From: Armatimonadota bacterium
Lineage (GTDB): Bacteria > Sysuimicrobiota > Sysuimicrobiia > Sysuimicrobiales > Humicultoraceae
Assembly: GCA_031081585.1 (NCBI GenBank)
Contig: JAVHLY010000002.1
Span: forward strand, 1 to 64,000
Reading direction: 5' to 3'
DNA length: 64,000 nucleotides
A model generated the notes under the pieces. That model was not told where the DNA came from and did not search any database. It was given only the letters and a program-made list of their open reading frames with translations. The position numbers and the translations under genes were made by a program. This document shows, piece by piece, positions 36,135-44,770 of the stretch; the stretch's first letter is position 1; the number at the start of each line of letters is the position of its first letter.

Positions 36135-38039
36135 ATGGCTGCCGGGTCCGGGCGCACTGCCGTGCGGTCCGACATGCGGCACCGGCCCGGCGCGCGGTAC
36201 CGGCCCGGCGCGCGGCACCGGGCAGGCCTCATCGCGGGTCTGGCGCTGGCCGTGCTGGCCGCGGCGGCGCCGGACCGCGCACCGGCCGCTCCCCCTGCAG
36301 CCCCGCCGGGGTGGGCCAGGGTCGTCCCCACAGCCGGGGCGGTACAGGTGGTGGTGCAGGGGACGGTGGTGCTGAGCCTGCGCGGTCCCGACGCGCTGCG
36401 GCGAGCGACCGAGGTAGTCCGGCGGCTGGAAGCCGCCGCGGCCGCCGGAGGGCCGCCGGAGGTCGCCGTGGCCGTCCACGCCGGCGGCGCCGACCTCCTG
36501 CTGAACGGCCGCCGCCTAGTCACCGTGGACCCCGCACAGGCCGCCGCCCACGCCACCACCCCGGAGGCCCTGGCCGCGGTCTGGGCGGGGCGCCTGGTGC
36601 AGGCGCTGGTCCGCCCGGCCGTCCTGATCGCGCCCGCCCGTCTCCTCCTCCCCCCCGGAGCGGTGGCGACGGTGCAGGTGACGGTCTTCCCGCCGGAGCC
36701 GCTAAGGGTGGGACCGCACGACGAGCAGGTGGCGCAGGCCCGTCTGGGGGCGCCCGGCGTCCTGGTCGTGGAGGCGCGCCGGCCCGGATCGGTCCTCATT
36801 CCCCTGCTGGCCGGGCTCACGCAGGTGAGCCTGGCGGTGACGGTGCGCGCCGAGGCGGGGATCCTCCCTGAGGCGGTGACGGTGACCGTCACCGGGAAGA
36901 CGTTAGACCCGGGGCTGGTCGCGGAGGCGGTGACCCGCCGCATCGACCAGTTGACGGTGCGCCAGCCCGGGGCGGTGCTCACGGTGGGGCCGATGCCGCC
37001 GCTGCCCGAGCTGCCGCCGCCGGAGGGCGGCAACGGTCCGCCCGCCGGGCCGATCGTGCTGGAGGTCCCGGCGCGTCTGCAGAGCCCCTACGCCCTGCCG
37101 GTCTCCCGGGTCGTGCCCGCCACCGTGCTCCACGAGACGGTGGCGGTGCGCGATCCGACCGTCCTGCTGGTGAGCAACCGGCCGGAGGTCGTCGTCACCA
37201 ACGGAGTCCTCTTCCAGGACGTGGTCGACGGCGCCCACCCCACCCGGCTCCTCTATCATCACATGAACGGCTCCCCCCACGCGCGCATCCTCACCGTCTC
37301 GCTGGGGAACCGCAGCGACCGCCCCGCCCGCCTCCTGCTGCTGCGGGGGCTGGCCGGGCCGTCCCCGGACCCGCTCTACGTGGGGCACGTGGCCACGCTG
37401 CGCTTCCTGCGGGCCGTGGCCGACGGACAGGGGTACGTGCTGGAGCTGCTGCCGCGCTCCACCTACACCTTCACCGCGCAGGGGCTGGCGCCGCGGCAGC
37501 TCGTCTCGGGAATCCTGCAGCTGCAGCTGCTGGAGGGTGAGGCGCTGGAGGTGGCCGTGCACATCCGGTCGCCATGGCTCCTCCAGGGGACCGTGACCAG
37601 CGAGGTCAACCAACCCGCCTACCCGCACCCCCGCGGGACCTTCCAGCTCACGACGGTGACGGTCGGCCCCACGGTGGACGTCACGCGCGCCGCCGTGCTC
37701 GTCGACCTGGGCACAGGGGGGCGGCCGCGCGACCTGCGCACCGGCGAGGTGCTCGTCGGCGACTACGGGATCCTCTACCGGCTGGCGCCCGTCCTGGTCA
37801 ACCCGCAGCCCCGGGAGCTGAGCGTCGATCTGACGGCCACCGCGGCCGGCGGCCCGGCGCGCGGGGTCTTCCTGATCGCGGGGGAGGTGGTCGAGCTCGG
37901 CGTCCTGCGGGCGGGCGAGAGCCAGCGCCTTGCCACCTGGACGCTGGCCGGCGGCGAGACGCGCGCCGTCGAGATCCTCACCATGCCCGCCGCGGGGTCG
38001 TTCTACCCGGTGCGGCTCGCCCTCCGGCCCCATGAGTGA
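36135..38039 (+). CDS. Large exported protein of unknown function between lpxD and lpxC
   Basis: A 634-residue protein; no family recognised. It has a basic N-terminus with a tandem RPGAR(Y/H) duplication (an 18-bp repeat at 36181-36216), then a signal or anchor helix (AGLIAGLALAVLAAAA). The mature region is nearly all beta-structure: an N-terminal domain (VVLSLRGPDALRRATEVVRR), Ig-like stretches (LLPPGAVATVQVTVFPPEPL), a Pro-rich spacer near 290-310 and a C-terminal two-domain part. There is no lipobox, barrel end or enzyme motif. ATG directly follows the lpxD TAG with a good SD (GGGCGGGGAG), and the stop overlaps lpxC, so expression is tied to lipid A synthesis. Confidence 0.6.
   Translation: MAAGSGRTAVRSDMRHRPGARYRPGARHRAGLIAGLALAVLAAAAPDRAPAAPPAAPPGWARVVPTAGAVQVVVQGTVVLSLRGPDALRRATEVVRRLEAAAAAGGPPEVAVAVHAGGADLLLNGRRLVTVDPAQAAAHATTPEALAAVWAGRLVQALVRPAVLIAPARLLLPPGAVATVQVTVFPPEPLRVGPHDEQVAQARLGAPGVLVVEARRPGSVLIPLLAGLTQVSLAVTVRAEAGILPEAVTVTVTGKTLDPGLVAEAVTRRIDQLTVRQPGAVLTVGPMPPLPELPPPEGGNGPPAGPIVLEVPARLQSPYALPVSRVVPATVLHETVAVRDPTVLLVSNRPEVVVTNGVLFQDVVDGAHPTRLLYHHMNGSPHARILTVSLGNRSDRPARLLLLRGLAGPSPDPLYVGHVATLRFLRAVADGQGYVLELLPRSTYTFTAQGLAPRQLVSGILQLQLLEGEALEVAVHIRSPWLLQGTVTSEVNQPAYPHPRGTFQLTTVTVGPTVDVTRAAVLVDLGTGGRPRDLRTGEVLVGDYGILYRLAPVLVNPQPRELSVDLTATAAGGPARGVFLIAGEVVELGVLRAGESQRLATWTLAGGETRAVEILTMPAAGSFYPVRLALRPHE
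36181..36216 (+). repeat. 18-bp tandem duplication inside the unknown envelope gene
   Basis: ACCGGCCCGGCGCGCGGT occurs twice in tandem (36181-36198 and 36199-36216, the second copy ending in C), encoding the doubled RPGAR unit in the basic N-terminal region. Confidence 0.75.
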
Positions 38040-38944
38040 AGACCGAACCCTCCGGGTCCATGCGTGAAGAGCGGGCCCGCCCGCCCGAGGTCCTCCGCCA
38101 GCGCACCGTCCGGCGGCCGGTCGACCTCGCGGGGATCGGGCTGCACACCGGCCGGCCGGTGCGCGTGCGGCTGGGGCCCGCTCCCCCGCACACGGGCATC
38201 CGCTTCCGCCGGGTCGACCTCCCGGGGGCGCCGGAGGTGCGCGCGGACCTGGCGGCCGTGCAGGCGACCGCGCGCGGCGTGACGTTGGGGACGGCACCCG
38301 AGGCCGCCGTGGCGACCGTGGAGCACCTCCTCTCGGCGGCGGCCGGGCTGGACGTCGACAACCTCCTCTGCGAGGTGGACGGGCCGGAGCTGCCCGCCCT
38401 CGACGGCAGCGCGCGCGGCTTCGTCGAGGCGCTGCGGGCCGCCGAGCCGGTGGAGCAGGAAGCGTCGGCCGCCGTGATCGAAGTGGGTGAGGCGACCGTG
38501 GCGCACGGCGCGGGGCTGGCGCGCAGCGCGCCGGGGCCGGCGCTGGAGGTGACGTACGTCGTGGACCTGCCCGCGCCGCTGGGACGCCAGGTCGCCCGGT
38601 ACGGCCCCGGGGTCTCCTACGCCGAGGCGATCGCACCGGCGCGGACGTGGGGTTTTGCGGAGGAGGCCGCGGCCCTGCGCGCCCGCGGGCTCGCGCACGG
38701 CGCCTCGCCCGACAACGTGCTCGTCCTGGGCCCCGAGGGCTACCTCACCCCGCCCCGGTTCCCCGACGAGCCGGCGCGTCACAAGCTCCTCGACCTGCTG
38801 GGCGACCTAGCCCTGCTGGGCGCCAGGCTGCGGGGGCGGATCGAGGTGGAGCGCGGAGGCCACGCGCTCCACTTGACCCTGGCCCGGGCGATCGCCCGCC
38901 GGGGGGCCGGGTCCATCGCGGATGGCGCGGGAGGGGTGGCATGA
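38036..38944 (+). CDS. lpxC: UDP-3-O-acyl-N-acetylglucosamine deacetylase
   Basis: Zinc deacetylase for the committed step of lipid A synthesis. The 302-residue protein shows [14 protein letters not shown], the zinc His in TVEHLLSA, the family motif [21 protein letters not shown], and the second His/Asp pair in [15 protein letters not shown], ending with [10 protein letters not shown]. Length matches LpxC. The GTG start overlaps the preceding stop (GTGA); ATG 38060 is a possible internal start, since the family begins near RQRTV. Confidence 0.94.
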   Translation: MKTEPSGSMREERARPPEVLRQRTVRRPVDLAGIGLHTGRPVRVRLGPAPPHTGIRFRRVDLPGAPEVRADLAAVQATARGVTLGTAPEAAVATVEHLLSAAAGLDVDNLLCEVDGPELPALDGSARGFVEALRAAEPVEQEASAAVIEVGEATVAHGAGLARSAPGPALEVTYVVDLPAPLGRQVARYGPGVSYAEAIAPARTWGFAEEAAALRARGLAHGASPDNVLVLGPEGYLTPPRFPDEPARHKLLDLLGDLALLGARLRGRIEVERGGHALHLTLARAIARRGAGSIADGAGGVA

Positions 38945-39432
38945 CCGAAGAGACCGGCCGGAAGGACGCCATGGCGGTGGAGGAGATCCTGGCCGTGCTC
39001 CCGCACCGCTACCCCTTCCTCCTCGTGGACCGCATCCTCGAGGTGGGCCCCGACCGGATCCTGGGGCTGAAGAACGTCACCATCAACGAGCCCTACTTCC
39101 CCGGCCACGTGCCCGGCCAGCCGGTGATGCCGGGCGTGCTCATCGTCGAGGCCATGGCCCAGGTGGCCGCCTGCCTGATCCTCAACCGTCCCCACCTGCG
39201 CGGGCGGCTGGCCTACTTCGCCGGCATCGACCGCTGCCGCTTCCGCCGCCCGGTCTTCCCCGGCGACACCCTGCGCATTGAGGTGGAGATGCGGGCCGTG
39301 CGCGGGCGCATCGGCAAGGTGTGGGCGGTGGCGCGGGTGGAGGAGCAGGTGGTGGCCGAAGGCGAGCTCACCTTCGCGCTGCCCCCCGAGGCGACCTGGG
39401 GGGCCGACGGGAGGGATGAGGGCGCCTCGTGA
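38941..39432 (+). CDS. fabZ: (3R)-hydroxyacyl-ACP dehydratase
   Basis: A 163-residue hotdog-fold dehydratase of fatty acid elongation. Motifs are [13 protein letters not shown], the catalytic His in [15 protein letters not shown] and the catalytic Glu in [10 protein letters not shown]. FabZ competes with LpxA/LpxD for hydroxyacyl-ACP, so its place between lpxC and lpxA is the usual balance point. ATG overlaps the lpxC stop (ATGA) and the stop overlaps the lpxA start (GTGA). Confidence 0.94.
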   Translation: MTEETGRKDAMAVEEILAVLPHRYPFLLVDRILEVGPDRILGLKNVTINEPYFPGHVPGQPVMPGVLIVEAMAQVAACLILNRPHLRGRLAYFAGIDRCRFRRPVFPGDTLRIEVEMRAVRGRIGKVWAVARVEEQVVAEGELTFALPPEATWGADGRDEGAS

Positions 39433-40262
39433 CGATGCGCACCGCCACCGACCCGCACGAGCCCTCCCCGCCGGTGGAGGTCCACCCGACCGCCGTCGTG
39501 GCGCCCGGCGCCTGGCTGGAGCCCGGCGTAGTGGTGGGGCCCTATGCGGTCGTCGCCCGCGACGTCGTCATCGGCCGGGGGACGCGCATCGGGCCGCACG
39601 TGATCATCGAGGACGGCGTGCGCATCGGCCGGGACAACGAGCTCTCGGCCGGGGTCATCGTGGGCTGCCAGCCGCAGGACCGGCGCTTCACCGGCGAGGT
39701 CAGCTACACGCTGATCGGCGACCGCAACTTCATCCGGGAGTACGCCTCGATCAGCCGGGCCACCGGCGACGGCGAGGCCACCACCATCGGCAACGACAAC
39801 TTCATCATGTCCTACGCCCGCATCGACCACAACGTGCGCATCGGCGACCGCGTGGTGGTCGTGGGGGGCGCCATGCTGGCCGGGCACGTCGTCCTGGAGG
39901 ACGGGGCCTACGTCGGCGGGATGGCCGCGTTGCACCAGTTCGTGCGCGTGGGCCGCCTGGCCATGGTGGCGGCCCAGGCGATGCTGCGCCAGGACGTGCC
40001 GCCCTTCATGCTGGCGGCGGGGCAGCCCGGGCGCTGCCGCGGCCTGAACCTGGTGGGGCTGCGCCGCCACGGCGTCAGCGCGGCCGACCGCATCACGCTG
40101 CGCCGGGCCTTCCGCATCCTCTACCAGTCGGGGCTGGGGATGGGCGCGGCGGTGCTGGCCCTGGAAGCCGAGCTCGGCCACCACCCGCTGGTGCGGGAGC
40201 TCATCGACTTCCTGCGGGCGGCGCGGGAGCGCGAGCGCGGGGTGATCCGGTGGGAGCGGTGA
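39429..40262 (+). CDS. lpxA: UDP-GlcNAc O-acyltransferase, LpxA paralogue 1
   Basis: LpxA attaches the first hydroxyacyl chain to UDP-GlcNAc. The 277-residue protein has left-handed beta-helix hexapeptides to about residue 195 and a helical C-terminus. The catalytic His is in [11 protein letters not shown] and the acyl-binding HQF in [10 protein letters not shown]. At the place of E. coli G173, which sets acyl-chain length, this copy has Ala (A182, in MVAAQA). Compared with copy 2 its sequence is less like proteobacterial LpxA. The stop overlaps lpxI (GTGA). Confidence 0.9.
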   Translation: MTMRTATDPHEPSPPVEVHPTAVVAPGAWLEPGVVVGPYAVVARDVVIGRGTRIGPHVIIEDGVRIGRDNELSAGVIVGCQPQDRRFTGEVSYTLIGDRNFIREYASISRATGDGEATTIGNDNFIMSYARIDHNVRIGDRVVVVGGAMLAGHVVLEDGAYVGGMAALHQFVRVGRLAMVAAQAMLRQDVPPFMLAAGQPGRCRGLNLVGLRRHGVSAADRITLRRAFRILYQSGLGMGAAVLALEAELGHHPLVRELIDFLRAARERERGVIRWER

Positions 40263-41104
40263 ACGGCACGCTGGCCATCCTGGCCGGGGAGGGACGCCTC
40301 CCCGAAGTGCTGGCGGCGCGGGCGCGCGCCGGCGGCCGCCGGGTCCTGGCCATCCAGGTGCGCGGCGCGAGTCCGCAGCTGGCCGAGGCCGCCGACGTCT
40401 ACGTGCGGACGCCGCTGGGTGAGGTCGGGCGCCTGCTGGCGCTGCTGCAAGGCGAGGGGGTCACCGAGGTGCTGCTGGCCGGCCGCTTCTCCCGGGCGGC
40501 GGTGCACGGCGACCTGGCCGGGGGGGACGCGGCCGCACGTCGCCTGCTGGAGACGGTGCGGGACCGGGGAGACCAGCCCTTCCTCGCGGCGGTGGCGTCG
40601 GCCCTGGGCCGGTGGGGCATCCGGGTGGGGGAGCAGCTGGCCTACGTGGGGGACCTGCTCGCCCCGCCGGGCGTGCTGGCCGGGCCGCCGCCCGCCCCGG
40701 AAGAGGCCACGGACGTCCAGGTGGCCGTGCGGGTGGCGCGCCACCTGGCCGACCTGGAGGTCGGGCAGACGGTCGTGGTCAAGGGCGGCGCGGTGCTGGC
40801 GGTGGAGGCGGCGGAGGGGACGGACGAGGCCATCCGCCGGGGCGGGTCGATGGCCCCCGGGGCGGTGGTGGCGAAGGTCGGCCGCACGCAGCAGGACCCG
40901 CGGTTCGACGTCCCCACGGTGGGGCCCGACACGGTGGCCACACTCGCCGCCGTCCGGGCGCGGGTCCTGGCCCTGGAGGCCCACCGGACGATCCTCCTCG
41001 ACCCCATGGAGGTGCGCCACGCCGCCCAGGCCTCTGGGATCACGGTGGTGGCGGTGGACGCCCCGCCGCTCCAGCCGCGGGACGCGGAGGCGGGACGGTC
41101 ATGA
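40259..41104 (+). CDS. lpxI: UDP-2,3-diacylglucosamine pyrophosphatase LpxI
   Basis: LpxI (DUF1009) cleaves UDP-2,3-diacylglucosamine to lipid X and UMP, replacing LpxH. The 281-residue protein has the N-terminal domain LAILAGEGRLPEVLA, the linker LLAGRFSR, and the catalytic C-terminal domain with VGQTVVVKGGAVLAVEAAEG, TDEAIRRGG and KVGRTQQDPRFDVPTVG. Length matches. Lying between the two lpxA copies and before lpxB completes the path to the lipid A disaccharide. Confidence 0.92.
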   Translation: MNGTLAILAGEGRLPEVLAARARAGGRRVLAIQVRGASPQLAEAADVYVRTPLGEVGRLLALLQGEGVTEVLLAGRFSRAAVHGDLAGGDAAARRLLETVRDRGDQPFLAAVASALGRWGIRVGEQLAYVGDLLAPPGVLAGPPPAPEEATDVQVAVRVARHLADLEVGQTVVVKGGAVLAVEAAEGTDEAIRRGGSMAPGAVVAKVGRTQQDPRFDVPTVGPDTVATLAAVRARVLALEAHRTILLDPMEVRHAAQASGITVVAVDAPPLQPRDAEAGRS

Positions 41105-41961
41105 GCGAGGTGCGGGTGACCGACATCCACCCCACGGCAGTGGTGCACCCGCAGGCCCACCTCGACCCGGGGGTGCGCGTCGGCCCGTACGCGGTGGTGG
41201 GCGCGGACGTGGTCATCGGGGCGGGGACGGTGCTGGGGCCGCACGTCGTCATCGAGGACGGCAGCCGCATCGGGCGGGACAACGAGATCGCCACGGGGGC
41301 GGTGATCGGTGCCGTGCCCCAGGATCGCAACTTCCGCGGAGAGCGCAGCTTCGTGCGCATCGGCGACCGCAACCGTATCCGCGAGTACGCCAACATCAGC
41401 CGGGCCACGGGGGAGGGGCTGGCCACCGTCGTGGGCAGCGACTGCTACCTGATGGCCTACGTCCACCTGGGGCACAACTGTCAGATCGGCGACCGGGTCG
41501 TCATCGTGAACACCACACAGCTGGCGGGGTGGGTGCGGGTCGACGATGACGCCTACGTGGGCGGGATGAGCGGTATCCACCAGTTCTGCCGGGTGGGACG
41601 GCTGGCCATGGTCGGCGGCTACAGCGTCGTCCGGCAGGACGCCCCGCCCTTCACCATGGTGGTCGGGCAGCCCGCGCTGGTGCGCGGGCTCAACCGCGTG
41701 GGCCTGCAGCGGCGCGGCATCTCCCCCGACGACGTCCTGGTCCTGCGCCGCGCGCTGCGGCTCCTCTACGGCGGGCGCCGCGGGCTGCGCGCCGGCGTGG
41801 CCGCGCTGCGCGAGCGGCTGGGCGACCACCCCCTGGTCCAGGAGCTGATCGTCTTCGTCGAGCAGTCGCAGTCCGGCGGTCGGGGGATCGCGCGCTGGTC
41901 GCGCAACGGCGCGCCGGTGGTGGACGAGGAGGGGGAGCCGCTGCCGGTCGACCTCCCGTGA
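41101..41961 (+). CDS. lpxA: UDP-GlcNAc O-acyltransferase, LpxA paralogue 2
   Basis: A second complete LpxA of 286 residues, closer to canonical LpxA than copy 1: IHPTAVVHPQAHLDPGVRVG, the catalytic His in YVHLGHNCQIGD, NTTQLAGWVRVDDDAYVGGM and [17 protein letters not shown]173 falls exactly at the E. coli chain-length position. A C-terminal tail (about 20 residues, acidic) extends past the family end. It starts in an ATGA overlap with lpxI and ends in a GTGA overlap with lpxB. The two copies probably differ in acyl preference or one serves another acceptor. Confidence 0.9.
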   Translation: MSEVRVTDIHPTAVVHPQAHLDPGVRVGPYAVVGADVVIGAGTVLGPHVVIEDGSRIGRDNEIATGAVIGAVPQDRNFRGERSFVRIGDRNRIREYANISRATGEGLATVVGSDCYLMAYVHLGHNCQIGDRVVIVNTTQLAGWVRVDDDAYVGGMSGIHQFCRVGRLAMVGGYSVVRQDAPPFTMVVGQPALVRGLNRVGLQRRGISPDDVLVLRRALRLLYGGRRGLRAGVAALRERLGDHPLVQELIVFVEQSQSGGRGIARWSRNGAPVVDEEGEPLPVDLP

Positions 41962-43130
41962 GGGAGGGGCCCGCCCTCTTCCTGGTGGCCGGTGAGGTCT
42001 CGGGGGACATCTACGGCAGCGACCTCGTCGCCGCGCTGCGGGCGCGGCGCCCCGACCTCACCCTGGTGGGGGTGGGCGGACCGCGCATGGCCGCCGCCGG
42101 GTGCGACGTGCTGCTGGACACCACGGCGTGGGGGGTGATCGGCTGGGCCGAGGCGGTGGTGCACCTGCCGGCCTTCCTCCTGCGCCTGCGCCGCGTGGAG
42201 CGGCTGATCCGCCGGGTCCGGCCGGCGGTGCTGGTCCTCATCGACTTCCCCGGGTTCAACCTCGTCCTGGCGCACCGCCTGCGCGGGGCCGTCCCCATCG
42301 CCTACTTCCTGCCGCCCATGGTCTCCACCCGCCGCGGTGACCGGGCGCGCCGCATCGCCGCGCTGGGCCTGCACCTGCTGCCCGCCTTCACCTTCGAGGC
42401 GGAGGCGTACCGGTCGGCTGGTGCCGACGCGGTCTTCGTCGGGCACCCGGTGCTCGACCGCGTCCGTCCCTCCGATGCCGCCGGCGAGGTGCGAGCCCGG
42501 TTGGCCCTCGGCGACGGTCCCACGGTGGCCCTCCTGCCCGGCAGCCGCTGGCAGGAGCTCCGCCGCCACCTGCCGGTGATGGCGCGGGCGCTCGGCCTGG
42601 CCGCCGAGGAGGTGCCCGGACTCCAGGCCGTGGTGCTGGTCGCCGCCGCGCCGTTCCACCCCTGGACGGCCCGCACGCTGGACCGGGCGGTGCCCTCGGG
42701 CATTCCGGTGCGCCTGGTGCCGGGAGGCACGCCGGAGGGCTATGCGGCGCTCGGCGCGGCGGACTTCGCCGTGGTCTGCAGCGGGACGGCGACGCTGGAG
42801 GCGATGGTCCTCGGCGTCCCCATGGTGATCGTCTACCGGCTCTCGCGCACGACCTGGTGGGTGGCGCGGCGCCTGGCGGCGGTGGGAACGGCCGGTCTCC
42901 CCTCGCTCGTGGCGGGGCGTCTGGTCGTCCCCGAGCTCCTCCAGGAGGCGCTCACGCCGCAGCGGCTGGCCGCGGAGATGGTCGCCTGGTTGCGCTCACC
43001 CGGTCGGCGCGCGGAGATGCGAGAGACGCTGCTGGCGCTGCGCGACCGGCTGGGCCCGGGCGGGGCCGCGGGCCGGGCCGCCGAGGCGATCCTGGGGCTT
43101 GTGGACGCGCCGGCGCGGCCGGGGGCTTGA
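41958..43130 (+). CDS. lpxB: Lipid A disaccharide synthase
   Basis: A 390-residue GT-B enzyme (GT19) that joins lipid X to UDP-diacylglucosamine. Motifs are LVAGEVSGDIYGSDL, VLIDFPGFN, the donor-binding GHPVLDRV with LLPGSRWQELRRH, and CSGTATLEAMVLGVPMVIVY. The usual PxxWAW(R) segment of proteobacterial LpxB reads LPPMVSTRRG here. Start GTG overlaps the second lpxA. Its end is followed by a 226-nt gap with a toxin remnant. Confidence 0.92.
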   Translation: MREGPALFLVAGEVSGDIYGSDLVAALRARRPDLTLVGVGGPRMAAAGCDVLLDTTAWGVIGWAEAVVHLPAFLLRLRRVERLIRRVRPAVLVLIDFPGFNLVLAHRLRGAVPIAYFLPPMVSTRRGDRARRIAALGLHLLPAFTFEAEAYRSAGADAVFVGHPVLDRVRPSDAAGEVRARLALGDGPTVALLPGSRWQELRRHLPVMARALGLAAEEVPGLQAVVLVAAAPFHPWTARTLDRAVPSGIPVRLVPGGTPEGYAALGAADFAVVCSGTATLEAMVLGVPMVIVYRLSRTTWWVARRLAAVGTAGLPSLVAGRLVVPELLQEALTPQRLAAEMVAWLRSPGRRAEMRETLLALRDRLGPGGAAGRAAEAILGLVDAPARPGA

Positions 43131-43171
43131 ATACACTGGTGGTGGACGCAGAGGATGTGGGCTCACGATGA

Positions 43172-43321
43172 GGGGTGCAGGAGGCCTTTCGAGCATCGGA
43201 CCTGCGGGCGTTCGAGGACGCCTTCGGGACCGACATCATTCCGCTCGGCCGGACCGAAGCGGCACGCGCCGCCGAGGTGAATGCCTCGCTGGCGGGACAG
43301 GGGAAACGGATCGAGCCGTGA
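43172..43321 (+). pseudogene. PIN-domain (VapC-like) toxin fragment
   Basis: A short frame reads VQEAFRASDLRAFEDAFG, then TDIIPLGRTEAARAAEVNAS and LAGQGKRIEP followed by TGA. This matches the middle part of VapC PIN proteins, in which ...PLtpevA.rAaelra.L...Gr.I is followed by DALIAATAL; here the stop falls exactly at that junction. Both the N-terminal catalytic Asp half and the C-terminal half are missing. The fragment occupies the gap between lpxB and lptC. Confidence 0.5.
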
Positions 43322-43356
43322 CGTCCCCGCCGCATGCGTGACCCGGAGACCCTCCT

Positions 43357-44040
43357 GTGAGCGGGAACCGGCTCCTGCTCGCCGTCGTCATGACGACGGT
43401 GGCGGTGGCGGCGGCGGCCTGGCTGATTCAGGGACAGCACCGCCCCCCAGCGACGCCCGCCACGCCGGGAGCCAGTGCACCATCGCCGGCAGCCGCTGCA
43501 CCGTCGCCGGGAGCCGCTGTACCGTCGCCGGCAGCCGCTGCACCGTCGCCGGGAGCGGCACCGCCGTCGCCGGGTGAGGGATCGCCGGCCCCGCTCCCCG
43601 GCATCCCGGCCGTGCAGATGTCGGAGGGGCGCCTGAGCGCCGCCGACCCGGCGGGGCGGCTGCAGTGGGAACTGGAGGCGCGCGGGCTGGTGGTCGACAA
43701 TGAACGGCAGGAGGTCAGGCTGGAGCAGGTGACCGGGCACTTCTACGAGCAGGGGCGGCGCGTCGTGACCGTGGCGGCCGCCGGCGGCGTCTTCGACCTG
43801 CGCAGCCGGGACGTGTCTCTGACGGGCGGCGTGCGCGCCCACACGCCGACAGGGCGGCGCCTGGCGGCGGCGCGCGTGCACTGGAACGCCGCGGCGCGGC
43901 GGCTCACTGCCACGGGCGGCGTGCGGCTGGTCCAGGGAGGGATGGAAGTGCGCGCGGACCGCCTGGAGAGCGACGTGGCCCTGCGGCGGACGCGCCTCGT
44001 CGGCCACATCCGCGTCCGCGTCCATGAGGCGGAGCGATGA
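43357..44040 (+). CDS. lptC: LPS export protein LptC with Ala/Pro-repeat linker
   Basis: LptC hands LPS from LptBFG to LptA. The 227-residue protein has a single N-terminal TM (LLLAVVMTTVAVAAAAWLI), a low-complexity APSPAAA linker (about 33-90, from a 21-bp DNA repeat), and a beta-jellyroll domain (ARGLVVDNERQEVRLEQVTG to RADRLESDVALRRTRLVGHI) of the LptC/OstA kind. The linker is not normal for LptC. GTG start with a GGAG SD; the stop overlaps lptA (ATGA). Confidence 0.85.
   Translation: MSGNRLLLAVVMTTVAVAAAAWLIQGQHRPPATPATPGASAPSPAAAAPSPGAAVPSPAAAAPSPGAAPPSPGEGSPAPLPGIPAVQMSEGRLSAADPAGRLQWELEARGLVVDNERQEVRLEQVTGHFYEQGRRVVTVAAAGGVFDLRSRDVSLTGGVRAHTPTGRRLAAARVHWNAAARRLTATGGVRLVQGGMEVRADRLESDVALRRTRLVGHIRVRVHEAER
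43477..43560 (+). repeat. Four 21-bp tandem repeats in lptC
   Basis: GCACCGTCGCCGGCAGCCGC plus T recurs four times with few changes (43477-43497, 43498-43518, 43519-43539, 43540-43560), encoding APSPAAA or VPSPAAA units. The copies differ mainly at third positions, so the array is recent and likely to vary in number between strains. Confidence 0.85.
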
Positions 44041-44756
44041 CCGGTCATGCGAGCAGGACGCAGCGAGCGGCCCCGGCGCGCCCGCAGGGCGCGCGCCTGG
44101 CGGTCCTCGGCCTGGTCCTCGCGCTCGCCCTGGTCCTGGCGGCCGGGACGGTGCCGGCGGCGGCGCAGCCGGCGGCACCCCCGGCGGGCCCGCCGGCGCT
44201 GGATGCCACCGGCATCGTCTACGCCGAGTACGACGCGGCCGCGCGCACGTGGCTCCTGCGCGGCGAGCCGGTGGTCATCCGCTACGGCGAGGCGCGCCTG
44301 GCCGCACCGGAGGTCCGGTACGACGAGCGCACCGGGCAGGCCGTGGCCACGGGGGGCGTGGAGGTGCGGCGCGGGACGCTCACGGTGACCGCCCCGCGGC
44401 TCGTGGCCGACGTGCGCGCGCGCACCGTGGTGGCCGATGCCGGCGCGCGGCTGGTGGAGGAGCGGGAGGAGGGGCCGGCCGTCCTCACGGCCGGCCACCT
44501 GACGGTGGACCTGCGCCAGGAGACGGCCCAGGGGCGGGAGGGCGTGCGCCTGGAGGCCGGGCCGTGGCGGGGGGAGGCGCCGCAGGGGCGCTTCGACCGG
44601 CAGCGCGGCCTGGCCGTCCTCACCGGCGGCGCGGTGGTGCGGCGCGGGGAGGACGTCCTCACCGCGGAGACCATCACCGTCGACCTGAACGGGCGGCGGG
44701 CGGTGGCGACCGGCCGGCCGCGCCTGCACCTGGCCGCGCGCCCGGCCGCGCCCTGA
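44037..44756 (+). CDS. lptA: LPS transport periplasmic protein LptA (OstA-like)
   Basis: A 239-residue exported protein with signal peptide (LAVLGLVLALALVLAAGTV, cleavage near AAAQ). Mature OstA-like beta-jellyroll: DATGIVYAEYDAAARTWLLR, repeated GGVEVRRGTLTVTAPRLVAD-type strands, ending ETITVDLNGRRAVATGRPRL. LptA forms the periplasmic bridge that moves LPS to the outer-membrane LptD. It is translationally coupled to lptC, and lptB follows after 14 nt. Confidence 0.86.
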   Translation: MTGHASRTQRAAPARPQGARLAVLGLVLALALVLAAGTVPAAAQPAAPPAGPPALDATGIVYAEYDAAARTWLLRGEPVVIRYGEARLAAPEVRYDERTGQAVATGGVEVRRGTLTVTAPRLVADVRARTVVADAGARLVEEREEGPAVLTAGHLTVDLRQETAQGREGVRLEAGPWRGEAPQGRFDRQRGLAVLTGGAVVRRGEDVLTAETITVDLNGRRAVATGRPRLHLAARPAAP

Positions 44757-44770
44757 GCAGGAGTCGAGCG

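Noticed and set aside
43099-43341. Alternative 80-codon frame in the lpxB-lptC gap
   Set aside because: No SD and no similarity; the frame with PIN-like sequence explains the region better.
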